This document shows positions 10,080 to 19,285 of a stretch of 64,000 nt of DNA, one piece after another. The DNA is taken from NCBI RefSeq assembly GCF_025370935.1, contig NC_133494.1, positions 18,284,394-18,348,393 of the forward strand. The letters are read 5' to 3'. A program made the translations under genes and the position numbers. Source of the stretch: Choristoneura fumiferana. Its lineage: Eukaryota > Arthropoda > Insecta > Lepidoptera > Tortricidae. The notes under the pieces are model-generated. The model was not told the DNA's origin, made no database searches, and saw only the letters and a list, made by a program, of their open reading frames with translations. Positions within the stretch are counted from its first letter, which is position 1. Every line of letters starts with the position of its first letter.

Positions 10080-10419
10080 ATACAAAAATAAAACTTAGAA
10101 CTAGCGAGTGTATCCGCGAGTTGGTTGATGGGCGTGTCCTCCTCTCGCTCGCATATATAAACAGGACGCGCCAAAGTTTCCTTATTCCTCCGTAGTCCAT
10201 CGTAGCGTGCGGAACAAAACTGCGAGAATAATCAGCGCGCGTCGCAGTCGTCCCAAGCCTCATAGATGAGTGTTTATACTGGTAACCAAGCCTCCGACGC
10301 GAGCGCACGCTTGAATCACTGTCTCTGTAAACTGACGTCGATCTCGTTATATCGTTCTTTTCAGAACGATTATTGTTTCTCTAATCAGCGTCAATCCATA
10401 ACGTCGGCTGTCGGCTACA
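10080..10419 (+). other. Possible solo LTR or promoter-bearing insert
   Basis: This 340-bp segment is much more GC-rich than its surroundings and is bounded by 42-bp direct repeats made of the SINE-A tail (10037-10079 and 10420-10462). It has a TATA box (CATATATAAACAG, about 10152) with GC-rich sequence downstream. A TGT...ACA pair (TGTATCCGCG at about 10110, GGCTACA at 10413-10419) would fit an LTR, but the 42-bp flanking repeat is far longer than a retroviral-type target duplication. No internal retroelement sequence is present. The open frames on both strands are not convincing. Confidence 0.35.
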
Positions 10420-10630
10420 AGGTCAATTGGTGTCAAGTGTCCCATGATATTTATTTATTTATTTATTGCGAGGCCGTAAAGCGATCGAGTTTGAAGTTAT
10501 CAATCGAGCCGCGCTGTGGAATACAATATTAGACATATTTTCATGCATGTTTTAACTAAACTAAGCTTAACTAACTTTTGTGTTCTTAGCGATGACTAAA
10601 GCGTGCATCTATCTCTAATAACATTATAAA

Positions 10631-10719
10631 CTAGTCTTTACCCGCTACTCCGTCTGCGTAGAATTCGTTTATCGCGGGAACTTTGCCAGTTTTACTAAAC
10701 TTAACTACTCTGCTTAGCT

Positions 10720-10787
<68 letters not shown>

Positions 10788-10927
10788 TAACTATTCTGTT
10801 TCCTTCCCCGGGACTCAAACCATCTGTATACTGAATTTCATCTAAATCAGTGCAATGGTTAAAACGTGATGAAGTAACAAACAAACAAACAGACTTTCAA
10901 ACTTTCGCATTTATAATATTAGTGAGA
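10631..10927 (-). mobile_element. Helitron, non-autonomous, complete
   Basis: On the minus strand it starts TCTCACTAATATTATAAATG at 10927 and ends in CTAG at 10634-10631. The body carries the AACCATTGCACTGATTTAGA-type segment. A (GT)n microsatellite makes up about a fifth of its length. Confidence 0.82.
10724..10785 (+). repeat. (GT)31 microsatellite
   Basis: Uninterrupted TG/GT dinucleotides inside the Helitron 10631-10927. The equivalent place in the Helitron at 17208-17807 carries an (AC)n run on the opposite side. Confidence 0.97.
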
Positions 10928-10999
10928 TGGGAATGTGAGTTTGTTTGTTATTTGTTACGTTTTCCCTCTTCAAACCGATCACCATGAAATTTGGTATCT

Positions 11000-11134
11000 T
11001 AAGCCGAGTTTAGACTTGCAAGAAAAATCGTGCAAGTTGCATTACATAGCGGCGCGACTGACCACTATAAACTCCTTGCCTTTACGGTCTCGCAATGTAA
11101 TGCAACTTTTTTTCTTGCAAGTCTAAACTCGGCT
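11000..11134. mobile_element. Palindromic MITE (AAGCCGAGTTTAGACTTGCA)
   Basis: About 50-bp inverted arms: AAGCCGAGTTTAGACTTGCAAGAAAAA at the left and its complement TTTTTCTTGCAAGTC...ACTCGGCT at the right, with TA at both edges. Relatives are at 56664-56813 and 63478-63607. Confidence 0.8.
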
Positions 11135-11256
11135 ATAGAGACAGTTTAAGTGTAGACGCCGCAAATTTTAGCTTTGCACAACCCTTCATTTTGGCCTGCG
11201 ACGCAGTCAACTAAAAAAAACTTGTCGATTTTTTTTATTGTAGGTACAGTTTCCGC

Positions 11257-11328
11257 ACTGGGCTGTTCTGAGAGGAGGCCTGTGCCCAGTAGTGGGACGT
11301 ATATAGGCTGGGATGAATGAGGTACAGT
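11257..11328 (+). mobile_element. SINE-C 3' fragment
   Basis: TTCTGAGAGGAGGCCTGTGC then GTAGTGGGACGTATATAGGC TGGGATGA, the last 70 bp of the family. Confidence 0.75.
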
Positions 11329-11705
11329 TTCGCGCTTAATTTTTTCTAAATCACAAATTAATCTTTAATAAGCAATGAAATCGCTATAATCACGGCCGCG
11401 TAATCGGCCGCAGCCCGCGAACAGTCGGTTTATTGCCTCGTAAACTAGCAAAAAAACCAACCTTTATTACCCAGGTTATTATTACCAGACATAAAAGATT
11501 TTGAACTGTTCAAATCACCGGTATTTTAGGAGCATGTTAACGAATTAGAAATTACGTTTAATGTTAAAAGGCGAGATTTTTGTTGGGTTTATGTATATTT
11601 CCCCGTGTGGTGTCGGATTAGAATTACATTTCTCCATTTCTTCCGTGGATATCGTAAGAGGTGAGAAAGGATATGGTTAAGGTATACCATAGGTACTGGT
11701 TGAGG

Positions 11706-11978
11706 AAACAAAGCAAAGTTTCTGATATTATAAAGCGGGTAGCCAAGCTGAAGTGGCAATGGGCTGGTCACGTTGCCCGAAAAACAGACTCGTGGTGTAA
11801 GGCTTTGCTGGAATGGAGGCCGTGGGGGTGCAAGAGACCGGTTGGAAGACCTCAGATGCGTTGGAGGGATGACATTGGGATAGTTGCGGGCAGTAACTGG
11901 ATGCAGACAGCTCAGAATAGAATGACGAGGAGAAAGCTGGAGGGCTACACCAAATTGGTTAAGAGAGGCTTGAGATGA
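11706..11978 (+). pseudogene. RTE-type LINE ORF2, C-terminal remnant
   Basis: The frame reads through KRVAKLKWQWAGHVARKT and RPVGRPQMRWRDDIG to a TGA at 11976-11978, followed by ATGATGATGATGA. This KWQW-AGHVAR / GRPP-RW-DD arrangement is the C-terminal end of RTE-group ORF2 proteins in Lepidoptera. The reverse transcriptase and endonuclease domains are absent, so it is a 5'-truncated copy. Its sequence differs clearly from 12266-12557, so the two are separate insertions. Confidence 0.85.
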
Positions 11979-12049
11979 TGATGATGAAGATTATACCGTA
12001 GGCGATAGGCTAGCAACCTGTCACTATTGTACCTTTTTTTGTCAAACTT

Positions 12050-12145
12050 TAAAGCTAAAATTGCTAAAAGTGGCTCCGAAGCGGTAACTTTTCGTGTGCT
12101 CTGGCTACCCCATTTTGAATACAGGCGTGATGTTTGTGTGTTTTA
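12050..12145 (+). repeat. Interspersed repeat (TGGCTCCGAAGCGGTAAC type)
   Basis: AAGTGGCTCCGAAGCGGTAA...GTGTGCTCTGGCTACC...AATACAGGCGTGATGTTTGT. The same block is at 29872-29965 (+) and at 39310-39395 (-), each time next to a (GT)n or (AC)n tract. Confidence 0.7.
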
Positions 12146-12265
12146 GGGTAGTAGAGTGAACGTTTAGGTAGACTTGACGTGAACGTCTTGATACAGTGAC
12201 AGTCCTTGGTGACACTCGGACCGTACCGATATACGGTACACGCGCTAATAACGTCATATTATTAT

Positions 12266-12575
12266 CAGAAATGAGGAGTTACGTAGAAGAACAAGGATCA
12301 TCGACATAGCCAAGCGAATTAGCTCGTTGAAGTGGCAATGGGCAAGCCATATAGCACGGAGAACAGATGGTCGTTGGGGGCGAAAGGCTCTCGAGTGGAG
12401 ACCGCGGATCTGCAAGCGCAGCGTAGGACGTCCACCAACAAGATGGGCGGATGACCTGGTTAAAGTTGTGGGTACACGGTGGATGAAAGTCGCTTCCAAC
12501 CGAGGCAAGAAGGTCTATGGGGAGACTTACGTCCAACAGTGGACGTCCTATGGCTGATATGATGATGATGATGAT
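12266..12575 (+). pseudogene. RTE-type LINE ORF2, C-terminal remnant
   Basis: An open frame from 12266 reads RNEELRRRTRIIDIAKRISS, then LKWQWASHIARRTDGRWG, GRPPTRWADDLVKV and ends YVQQWTSYG at a TGA (12555-12557), followed by (ATG)n to 12575. It is close to the minus-strand copy at 20985-21280. Upstream domains are missing. Confidence 0.88.
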
Positions 12576-12842
12576 TATCTAACAACAGCTGCAGCATACT
12601 CTCACCCTTACCCAATGTTAGATGTTCCGTAATAAAAATAAAGAGCGAAATCAAATTTACAGCAGAATCCATTTACCGATCCAGCAATCGTTGGAGGAGG
12701 TAAACGACCATTAAACCCCATAACGCACGCGCCTGTAAAAGCCATTTAAAAGACCGTCAGCGCTAAGTATACTCGCAGGGAAATGACGCTTAATGTTACA
12801 TTTGTTCTACTTACATTTGTATAGAGCGGGATGCGAACGGGG
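12576..12842. other. No recognisable feature
   Basis: Unclassified sequence between the RTE remnant and a TIR element. Confidence 0.4.
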
Positions 12843-13269
12843 CAATGAGGGCTATCGCGTATGAATTCGCCGCTAGAGGCGCTAGTGTAGCGTGAGGTCT
12901 CCGAAATGTCAAATCTCAGTTTTTGGGTGAGCTACGCGGGTTTATTTATAATTAGAATAATTTTGTGAATATTTTGCAATATCTGGAATTAATTATGGCA
13001 AATATGCGTTCCGGGGCAATGAATGTCTGAGTTTTGAGACAGTTTTGTCTTTCGGAAATCTTTGTCCTCCCTTTTTTCCGAACAAAACGGGGACTATGCA
13101 ACACTGTGGCATGCTCGATATTTTTATGGTACGGTTTTAAGGTGTATTAAATATGATTTTAATCTAAACTTTGTTTTCACGCCCGTAATAACAGACTTTG
13201 AAAGCCACACTTAAATACCTCACGCAACAGTGCGCCATCTAGTGAGACAAAAAACGATAGCCCTCATTG
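12843..13269. mobile_element. TIR element, 427 bp (CAATGAGGGCTATCG)
   Basis: CAATGAGGGCTATCGCG at the left is answered by CGATAGCCCTCATTG at the right. Further inside, GCGCTAGTGTAGCGTGAGGT is answered by CTCACGCAACAGTGCGCC. No transposase frame remains, so it is non-autonomous. The superfamily is not certain. Confidence 0.78.
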
Positions 13270-13423
13270 ACGTTAAGTTATGGAACAATCGAGTTGCTAA
13301 CAAATTACACTGTGGAAAAAAAGGATAGATGAACTAGTTTCGTCTACTTCACGTTTAGCCAAAATTTACTAATTAGGAACCAAAATTATGCTAATATTGC
13401 AAAACTGGTTTTGTAAGACATCA

Positions 13424-13445
13424 CCTAACCTAACCTAACCTAACT
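13424..13445 (-). repeat. Short (CCTAA)4 telomere-like tract
   Basis: ACCTAACCTAACCTAACCTAA is four units of the complement of TTAGG, the common insect telomere repeat. It is far too short to be a telomere. A shorter run is at 27897-27908. Confidence 0.7.
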
Positions 13446-13556
13446 TTTAGTACTAGTAAGCTTTAGTTTTGTAGTCACTAGTTTTGTTACAAGCAACATT
13501 TTTTTTTTGTTACTGTTAGCAAATATATTTTTTTTCAGTGTACCAATGTTTTTAGG

Positions 13557-13700
13557 CATGGTGGCCTAGTGGTTTGATATATGGCCTCTCAAACACACGA
13601 TTGTGGGATCAAATCTAGGCTTGCATATCTGAGTTTTTAATTTAAATAAATGTGCGAAATTTCATTTGGAATTTACCTTTGCAGTGAAGAAAAATATTAT
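13557..13700 (+). mobile_element. SINE-C, old diverged copy
   Basis: GGTGGCCTAGTGGTTTGATA (A box kept), GGCCTCTCAAACACACGATT, a decayed B box (GGGATCAAATC), then AATTTCATTTGGAATTTACC. Confidence 0.75.
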
Positions 13701-13838
13701 AAGTAAACGTGCTTTTAGGCTTAGATAGTGGCAATAAATGTAATCGTTAATCTTACCTATTTATTTAAACCTACTTAAAATGTGTGTCTGTGTATTTAAG
13801 CATTATTATTTTCAATGCGGGAAACCGGTTGATGCAAG

Positions 13839-13918
13839 TGGCGAGTTGTCGTTCATTGTGGCGTTCTAAGGGGCAGGCCTTTGTCCAGCAGTGGACGTCT
13901 TCCGGCTGATGATGATTT
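13839..13918 (+). mobile_element. RTE-type LINE 3' tail
   Basis: GTGGCGAGTTGTCGTTCATT...GTCCAGCAGTGGACGTCTTC and GATGATGATT. This is the last 80 bp of an RTE relative; 15071-15165 is a more decayed copy. Confidence 0.65.
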
Positions 13919-14079
13919 TCAATAACAATAGATATACCAACGACTACAAACTTAAACGAATTATTCGGTAGGTAGTTATTTCATGTATTAATCGCGATAA
14001 TTTCAGAAATCATTATTTATTTAGAAAAAAGAAGTAGGTAGGGTACCGTTACCATTTGGTAAAATTATTGCTCCCGAAC

Positions 14080-14296
14080 TTAGTGCCGTGCGGCCGACAT
14101 AGATCGCGTTGCGCACCCGACTGCTTCTGCTTTCCTGCGGTTTTCCTGCAATCTGCGCTTGAGGGGTGGGGTAACTCGAACCGGTGCGGGGCGGAGCGTG
14201 GCCATTCTGTACGTTAGTTATTCTGTGTTAACATCTTAATATTTTTATTTACTTACATGACTTATGCAACAAATAAATGGAATGAAATGAAAAACA
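14080..14296 (+). mobile_element. Retroelement 3' end with (ATGAA)n tail
   Basis: A GC-rich block (CGGGGCGGAGCGTGGCCATT, CTGTACGTTAGTTATTCTGT) is followed by AATAAATGGAATGAAATGAA, i.e. a polyadenylation signal and a pentameric tail as on LINE or SINE 3' ends. The family is uncertain. Confidence 0.5.
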
Positions 14297-14780
14297 CCTC
14301 CTTTGAAAAGTGCTTTGTAACCTACATTATCATAATTACAGTGTTAACATATCACTAAGAATATATGGAATCCACACTAACTGCTTACAAACATGCAATG
14401 TTACAAAGAAAACAAGGAAAATCAATAACACAGACATCATTAAAACCTGATATTATCTACTTAACGCCTGACTATGCATAAATTATAGCTTGCGATAACA
14501 TATCGCACTAGCTTCATTACATTGCTGTGTTAGAATTATTACCAATGAAACCACGGGTTCTAGATGGCGCAATGGATTGAAAATGTACGGTAGTTCTCGC
14601 TAGTTTTAATGAAAGAGGTTTGTAATGGTGTCAAAGCATACTTAGCGGACAAAACAACACATTTTTATTTCATTTAATATCAAGCACGCTATGAAAGTTT
14701 GTACCTATTTTAAATTGTTTCCTTATTTTTTCTTTTTTAATATAAAGCTATTTTTTTATTTTACAAGCTTTTATTTAACT

Positions 14781-14909
14781 AAGTCAAAATACCACAAACG
14801 GGACTTATCACGCTGTTATTGCACAAGTAATATTACAATAATAGCGTGATACGTCCCGTTTGTGGTATTTTGACTATGAGTGAGAATCACGAAAGTTTAA
14901 GACGTTATA
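14781..14909. mobile_element. Foldback element FB2, short copy
   Basis: Arms AGTCAAAATACCACAAACGG/GACTTATCACGCT and AGCGTGATACGTCCCGTTTG/TGGTATTTTGAC enclose a 20-bp loop, followed by the shared 3' motif CTATGAGTGAGAATCACGAA AGTTTAAGACGTTATA. It is flanked by the 12-bp direct repeat TTTTATTTAACT (14769-14780 and 14910-14921). It lacks the central GGCCACGG hairpin of 4602-4959. Confidence 0.85.
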
Positions 14910-15070
14910 TTTTATTTAACTTTCCTTCCTTGCTTGTTTGTGTTGAAGTAGTAGGATCATGTTTGGTCACTTCTGAGAAAAAAACCTAGAGGTGTCACTA
15001 CGTCACTACTTCACAAGCTCATAAAGAAATTGTGTCTTTTTTGTTTGGTCTTGCCGCCACTTTTGCCGAT

Positions 15071-15165
15071 TTGACAATGGGTGGATTCAAGTGGCGAGTT
15101 GTCGTTCATTGTGGCGTTCTAAGAGGGAGGCTTAGTTCAGTAGTAGATATTTTCTAGTTGATGAT
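15071..15165 (+). mobile_element. RTE-type LINE 3' tail, decayed
   Basis: CAAGTGGCGAGTTGTCGTTC ATTGTGGCGTTCTAAGAGG matches 13839-13918. The following TTCAGTAGTAGATATTTTCT is a decayed 'CAGCAGTGGACGTCTTC'. Confidence 0.6.
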
Positions 15166-15325
15166 TTATTTATTTATTTTTTAATAAAAAAAATACAGCG
15201 TTACAGTTAAAAATCAATGAGCTGTAAAATTCAAATTACTTATACACAATAAAAACTTACAAAAAAAGCTGATATGGGATATTTGAAATTAATCTACGTC
15301 ACTACCCTAAAACGATGGAACACCA

Positions 15326-15591
15326 TGATAGATGGATGAGATGTGAGGTGCATAGGAGAAATTCGTGTCTGTATCGTTGTCCAGCGGTGGTGTAGCGGTA
15401 TAGCACACGGCACGGAATGCCGAGGACCTGGGTTCGATTCCCAGCGCTGGTCTTATTTTTCTGGTTTTTCTGTGCATCTATATTTCAGTTTGTATTTTCG
15501 ACATAGGTTTTACGGGATGACCGTAAAAGTAACAAAAATTTGGAATTGAAATAAAAAATACAAAAAGATCCCAAAAAACCAATCTTAATTT
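15326..15591 (+). mobile_element. SINE-B, complete single copy
   Basis: A 266-bp unit with the 12-bp target duplication GATGGAACACCA (15314-15325 and 15592-15603). About 55 bp lie before the tRNA-like module (A box GGTGTAGCGGTATAGCA, B box GGTTCGATTCC). The tail contains a small inverted repeat (TTTTACGGGATGACCGTAAAA) and ends CCAAAAAACCAATCTTAA. This copy defines the monomer against which the dimers can be compared. Confidence 0.9.
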
Positions 15592-16082
15592 GATGGAACA
15601 CCACACCCTGCAGCCAGAAGTCGAAATAAAGGAACATCTGCTGGTGCTTGGCAGACACTTGAAGTCTAAATGAGATGAAATTGTTAGCCCCAAGCGGGAG
15701 GATGGACAGCTTATGATGATGATGAAATAGCAAGATAAAATGTTATACTTATATAATTCGGTCAATAAATGCGTCTAAAATACAGCCGTATCATAACTAG
15801 CGTAATATACACTGACTAGCAGTAATAACGGATCACTTTTCATAAAACTTTGTACAAATAGCGACTCGTTATGCTCGTCAGTATATTGCTGTTGTAAAAA
15901 TCGAAGTGTAAAAAGCTTTCTGTTTTATGGGAAACCTTTTTAGTCGTGTTTGTTTTATCTAGAATGGGCACGTTCATTTGTTTGTTGGGAACTAAGCTGT
16001 AGTTTTATGTATTTTGTGAATTCCGTTCCGTTTGATATTTGGTTCGTATTGAGATTCTGTAGGTATCTATTCTTATTTGGTT

Positions 16083-16200
16083 TCTTGCGGCGCATTCTTC
16101 TTGGCAATGATGGTATTCCGAAAGCGCTGGTAGTTTAAAAAATGACGTGTAAAAGTGCCCATTGCGGCCTATTTACTGAATAAATGATTTGAATTTTATG
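16083..16200 (+). mobile_element. Repeat-E, retroelement 3' end
   Basis: TCTTGCGGCGCATTCTTCTT GGCAATGATGG...GAAAGCGCTGGTAGTTTAAA...CCATTGCGGCCTATTTACTG AATAAATGATTTGAATTTTA. Ending in AATAAA plus a (GAATTT)n-like tail, it looks like a LINE 3' UTR. Other copies are at 35588-35680, 54884-55003 and 62387-62507. Confidence 0.75.
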
Positions 16201-16294
16201 TGATGGTTTCGTTGTCCGTCTATATGTTAGTGCGTCAGTCTGTAAATCCTATGTTGTCAGGTATATTTTTGGATGGAAATAGTGTTTATTTTTT

Positions 16295-16390
16295 TATGTA
16301 GTAGCAAAAAACGAGCAGACGGTTCACCTGATTGTTTAGTGATTAGCTGATTAGTCGCCTATAGACATTGGCAGTGTCAAATATAGGAAT
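16295..16390 (-). mobile_element. CR1-like LINE 3' tail, decayed
   Basis: AACGAGCAGACGGTTCACCT GAT is the reverse complement of the tail seen at 20030-20070 (ATCACGTGGCCCGCCTGCTC GTTTGCC). It is truncated by the neighbouring SINE-C. Confidence 0.55.
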
Positions 16391-16454
16391 GCCAAGGCTC
16401 ATTTACTATATTCATTTCTGCCTGCATACGTTCAATAGCAAGATACAGGCTTTG

Positions 16455-16625
16455 CTCCGTATGCGATGACTTCGGCCGTAGTTCCCGCACGATTCCAGTG
16501 CAGATTGGGAAGTTCACACACACCATTGAATGTCTTAGGTGCGTGCAGATGGCACATTTCAAATTTCGCACATAAATTCCAAATAACTTAAAGGTGCGAG
16601 TCCGAGCTCTGACCTATGACCCTCT
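16455..16625 (-). mobile_element. SINE-C, split by SINE-B insertion
   Basis: From CGTAGTTCCCGCACGATTCC to AGGTGCGAGTCCGAGCTCTG; the tRNA-like end resumes at 17074-17125 (CTATGACCCTCTGTTTGAGA GGCCAC). Old and diverged compared with 37618-37913. Confidence 0.8.
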
Positions 16626-17073
16626 TATGATTGGTTTTTTGGAGTCTTTTTTTTGTATTTTTTATTTCAACTCCAAATTTGTTACTTTTACGGCCCGATA
16701 ATACCCGTAATAGTAACAAATTTGGAGTTAAATAAAAAATACAAAAAAAAGACTCCAAAAAAACCAATCATAATTTGATTGCTTAGTAGCGACATCTCTT
16801 GTCTGGGTGAGCGGTTGGTTCCGAAAGAGTGTGACGTCTCTCGATGAGAGCGGAACATAGATGTCGCTAGTGCTGCTGCATAAGTAGCGTAGTCAAAATA
16901 AGCAACCTGAGATATGTATGCATATATATAAAAAAATCGTGTCTAGATTCCTGTCCAGCGGTGGTGTAGGGGTTATAGCACGCAGCACGGATTGCTGAGG
17001 ACCTGGTTCGATTCCCAGCGCTGGTCTCTTTTTCTGGTTTTTCTGTGCATCCATGTCTCAGTTTGTATTTTCG
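16626..17073 (+). mobile_element. SINE-B with inverted 3'-tail at its front
   Basis: The insert starts with an inverted SINE-B tail facing a second tail copy: TTTTTTGGAGTC...CAACTCCAAATTTGTTACTT and AAGTAACAAATTTGGAGTTA-type sequence form a near-perfect 75-bp palindrome. Then follow the long leader (TTTGATTGCTTAGTAGCGAC...TGTCGCTAGTGCTGCTG) and the tRNA-like module. It is flanked by the 12-bp direct repeat CTATGACCCTCT (16614-16625 and 17074-17085), so the compound unit inserted at once. Confidence 0.85.
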
Positions 17074-17207
17074 CTATGACCCTCTGTTTGAGAGGCCACA
17101 GGTCAAATCACTAAGCTACCATGTTTTTTTAAATGGCTTCTGTGCAATGAGTCAATTTTGCCAGCGTCAAGATTAATTTTCTTGTTCTTCGATTTATTTA
17201 TTATATA

Positions 17208-17747
17208 CTAGTGTTTACCCGCGGTCTCGCACGCGTTAACTATTCGATTTAGTAGTTACAATTGAAATTCTGGGATCTGACAAAATTTTCCTCGAAATTC
17301 CATAAATTTATATCGTGGTTTTCATTGAAGTTGTGTTAAGAACAACTGTCCAAAATTTCAAGACCCTAAACCCAGAGGTTGAAATTTCAAGATTTTATCC
17401 CTGTCCCGTGGGAATATCGGGATAAAAAGTAGTCTATGTGTTATTCCAGACGTCCAGCTACCTACATACTAAATTTCATGGCTCTAAGCCCAACGGTTGT
17501 TATTTCGAGATTTTATCCCTATCCCGTGGGAATATCAGAAGAAAAGTAGCATCCGTGTTATTCCAGACGTCCAGGTACCTACATACCAAATTTCATGTCT
17601 CTAAGCCCAACAGTTGTTATTTCGAGATTTTATCCCTATCCCGTGGGAATATCAAGAAAAAAATAGCCCATGTGTTATTCCAGATGTCCAACTATACATA
17701 CCAAATTTTATCTAAATCCGTTCAGCTGTTTAAGCGTGAAGGAGTAT

Positions 17748-17783
<36 letters not shown>

Positions 17784-17807
17784 TTCGCATTTATAATACT
17801 AGTAGGA
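17208..17807 (-). mobile_element. Helitron, complete, 600 bp, internal tandem repeats
   Basis: On the minus strand it starts TCCTACTAGTATTATAAATG at 17807 and ends in a GC hairpin and CTAG at 17211-17208. It contains three tandem units of about 117 bp, each with TTTTATCCCTATCCCGTGGG and TACCAAATTTCATG, and an (AC)n tract at 17752-17779. It has no Rep/helicase coding. The 158-codon open frame across the tandem units is a by-product: the unit length is a multiple of three, so a chance frame stays open. Confidence 0.88.
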
Positions 17808-18047
17808 TTTCACATTTATTTTTATTTAGGTCACTTCATGCCCTAATGACGTTTAACCCGTACAAGAATGTCAAGATTAAGTTAATCTTGGTATGGCTAG
17901 TAACATTACGGTAAATTAACACGCATAGGGTGGCACGAACTAAGAGACGTAGCAAGGTCTACGTGGTGCTACGAAGCCTACGGAGCTACGAGGCGTAGCG
18001 GTAAAGCCTCAGGGTTGCCATTGGTTGGTATGTTTATAGTTTTAAGA

Positions 18048-18477
18048 CAGGGTTGTGATGTGACATTGGTATCAAAAATACCGGTATCAAAATGGTCTAT
18101 ACCGGTAATTCACCGGTAGTGTGGAGTGTAAATACTGGTTAATACCAGAGTAGAGTGCTTGATTTTATTGTTTACTAGCTTATGTGAGCATCTTCGTCTG
18201 CGAAAAGTTCGTTTATCATGTGCCCGCGAGAACTAACTATGTGATTTTTGGGTTAAAAGCTATCCTAGGTTCTTTCAGGGCCTCAATATATCTCCATATC
18301 ACATTAAATTACAAGCAATTGAGTACTTAAAGTTTACAGTATTAGTAATGATTATAATTTTAGTTTTTATTTTTCAATTGAATGTCTTTTAAGTATCGCA
18401 TTATGTGTAAATAAATATCTTTGTCTATATCTCACTCTTTCATATACCGGTATTTTTGGTATCGGTTTCAAACCCTG
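18048..18477. mobile_element. hAT-like non-autonomous element
   Basis: CAGGGTTGTGATGTGACATT GGTATCAAAAATACCGGTAT at the left is answered by ATACCGGTATTTTTGGTATC...CAAACCCTG at the right. The CAGGG/CCCTG ends fit hAT-type TIRs. An exact 8-bp target duplication is not evident. A Helitron 3'-end fragment (CTAG at 18175-18178) lies inside. Confidence 0.65.
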
Positions 18478-19085
18478 GTTGTATGACAATTTTATTAGTT
18501 AATAAGTAGTTCAATAATCTAACGTTAACTGTCACGCGTAGAGACGTCATTTAAATAGGAGTTTTAAATATACTAAATGCGTTTTACTGTATTTTGGATC
18601 GAAACTCGATGTTTAGTAACTTTAACTAAAATATGTCTATGAGTTTGACATTTAGAGATAAATTGTTAAAGTGCAGTTCAACAAGATCATAATAAGTGTG
18701 TTATCATTTCATTTCTAAGCTAACTATGTAAAAATGAAATAAATAGTATTAACTTAACTAGATCAAATTGCTTGCTTGCTTGATTAGTAATTTTCCTATC
18801 ACAAAGGTTATTGGTAGCTTCGGTACTTATTATCACATAAAACATTGACCTAAATACCATTTCCTAAGCTAAAGTTAGTGATTTAAAAAGTTACATTTCT
18901 CGCCGCAATTAAAACAAAACTAAACAATAAGTTCAAATAGTCACCCGCAGTTTTCAAACCGAACACGCAAAAAAGTAATTTAATTTACGAACCTGTATCA
19001 GAAGGCTCTCACGGCGTACCACAAACACGCCACTGCAGTAGTGCCAACATTAAAAATTCAAAAACTAAAAAAAAGGTCACACTTA
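18478..19085. other. No recognisable feature
   Basis: Single-copy-looking AT-rich sequence without repeats I can match and without coding. Confidence 0.45.
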
Positions 19086-19285
19086 ACTATTTGTCCTCAC
19101 TGTCACTGGCCACTGATAAACGGATTAAAAACACTTTTGAATTTCGAATATTTGAATTTGTTTTTTCGGCGTGCGGCGCGCGGCACGCGCCTTGCTCGGC
19201 GGGCGAAGCGGCACTGAAGATAAACCATTCCACGCATGCGTGGCGAAACAAGTGTGTGCTGTACTTACACACTCACACATAGCAG
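19086..19285. other. GC-rich block, possible promoter or 5' exon
   Basis: 19165-19260 is strongly CpG-rich (GCGTGCGGCGCGCGGCACGC, GGCGGGCGAAGCGGCACTG) in an otherwise AT-rich area that matches no repeat family in the window. Open frames of about 60 codons exist on both strands but look like shadows of the composition. A non-coding first exon on the minus strand is conceivable (TTTATCAGTGGCCAGTGACAG resembles an insect initiator context). I cannot confirm transcription. Confidence 0.3.

Noticed and set aside
17438..17914. 158-codon open frame
   Set aside because: It spans the Helitron's tandem repeats and (AC)n tract; the peptide is threefold repetitive and hydrophobic without a known domain.
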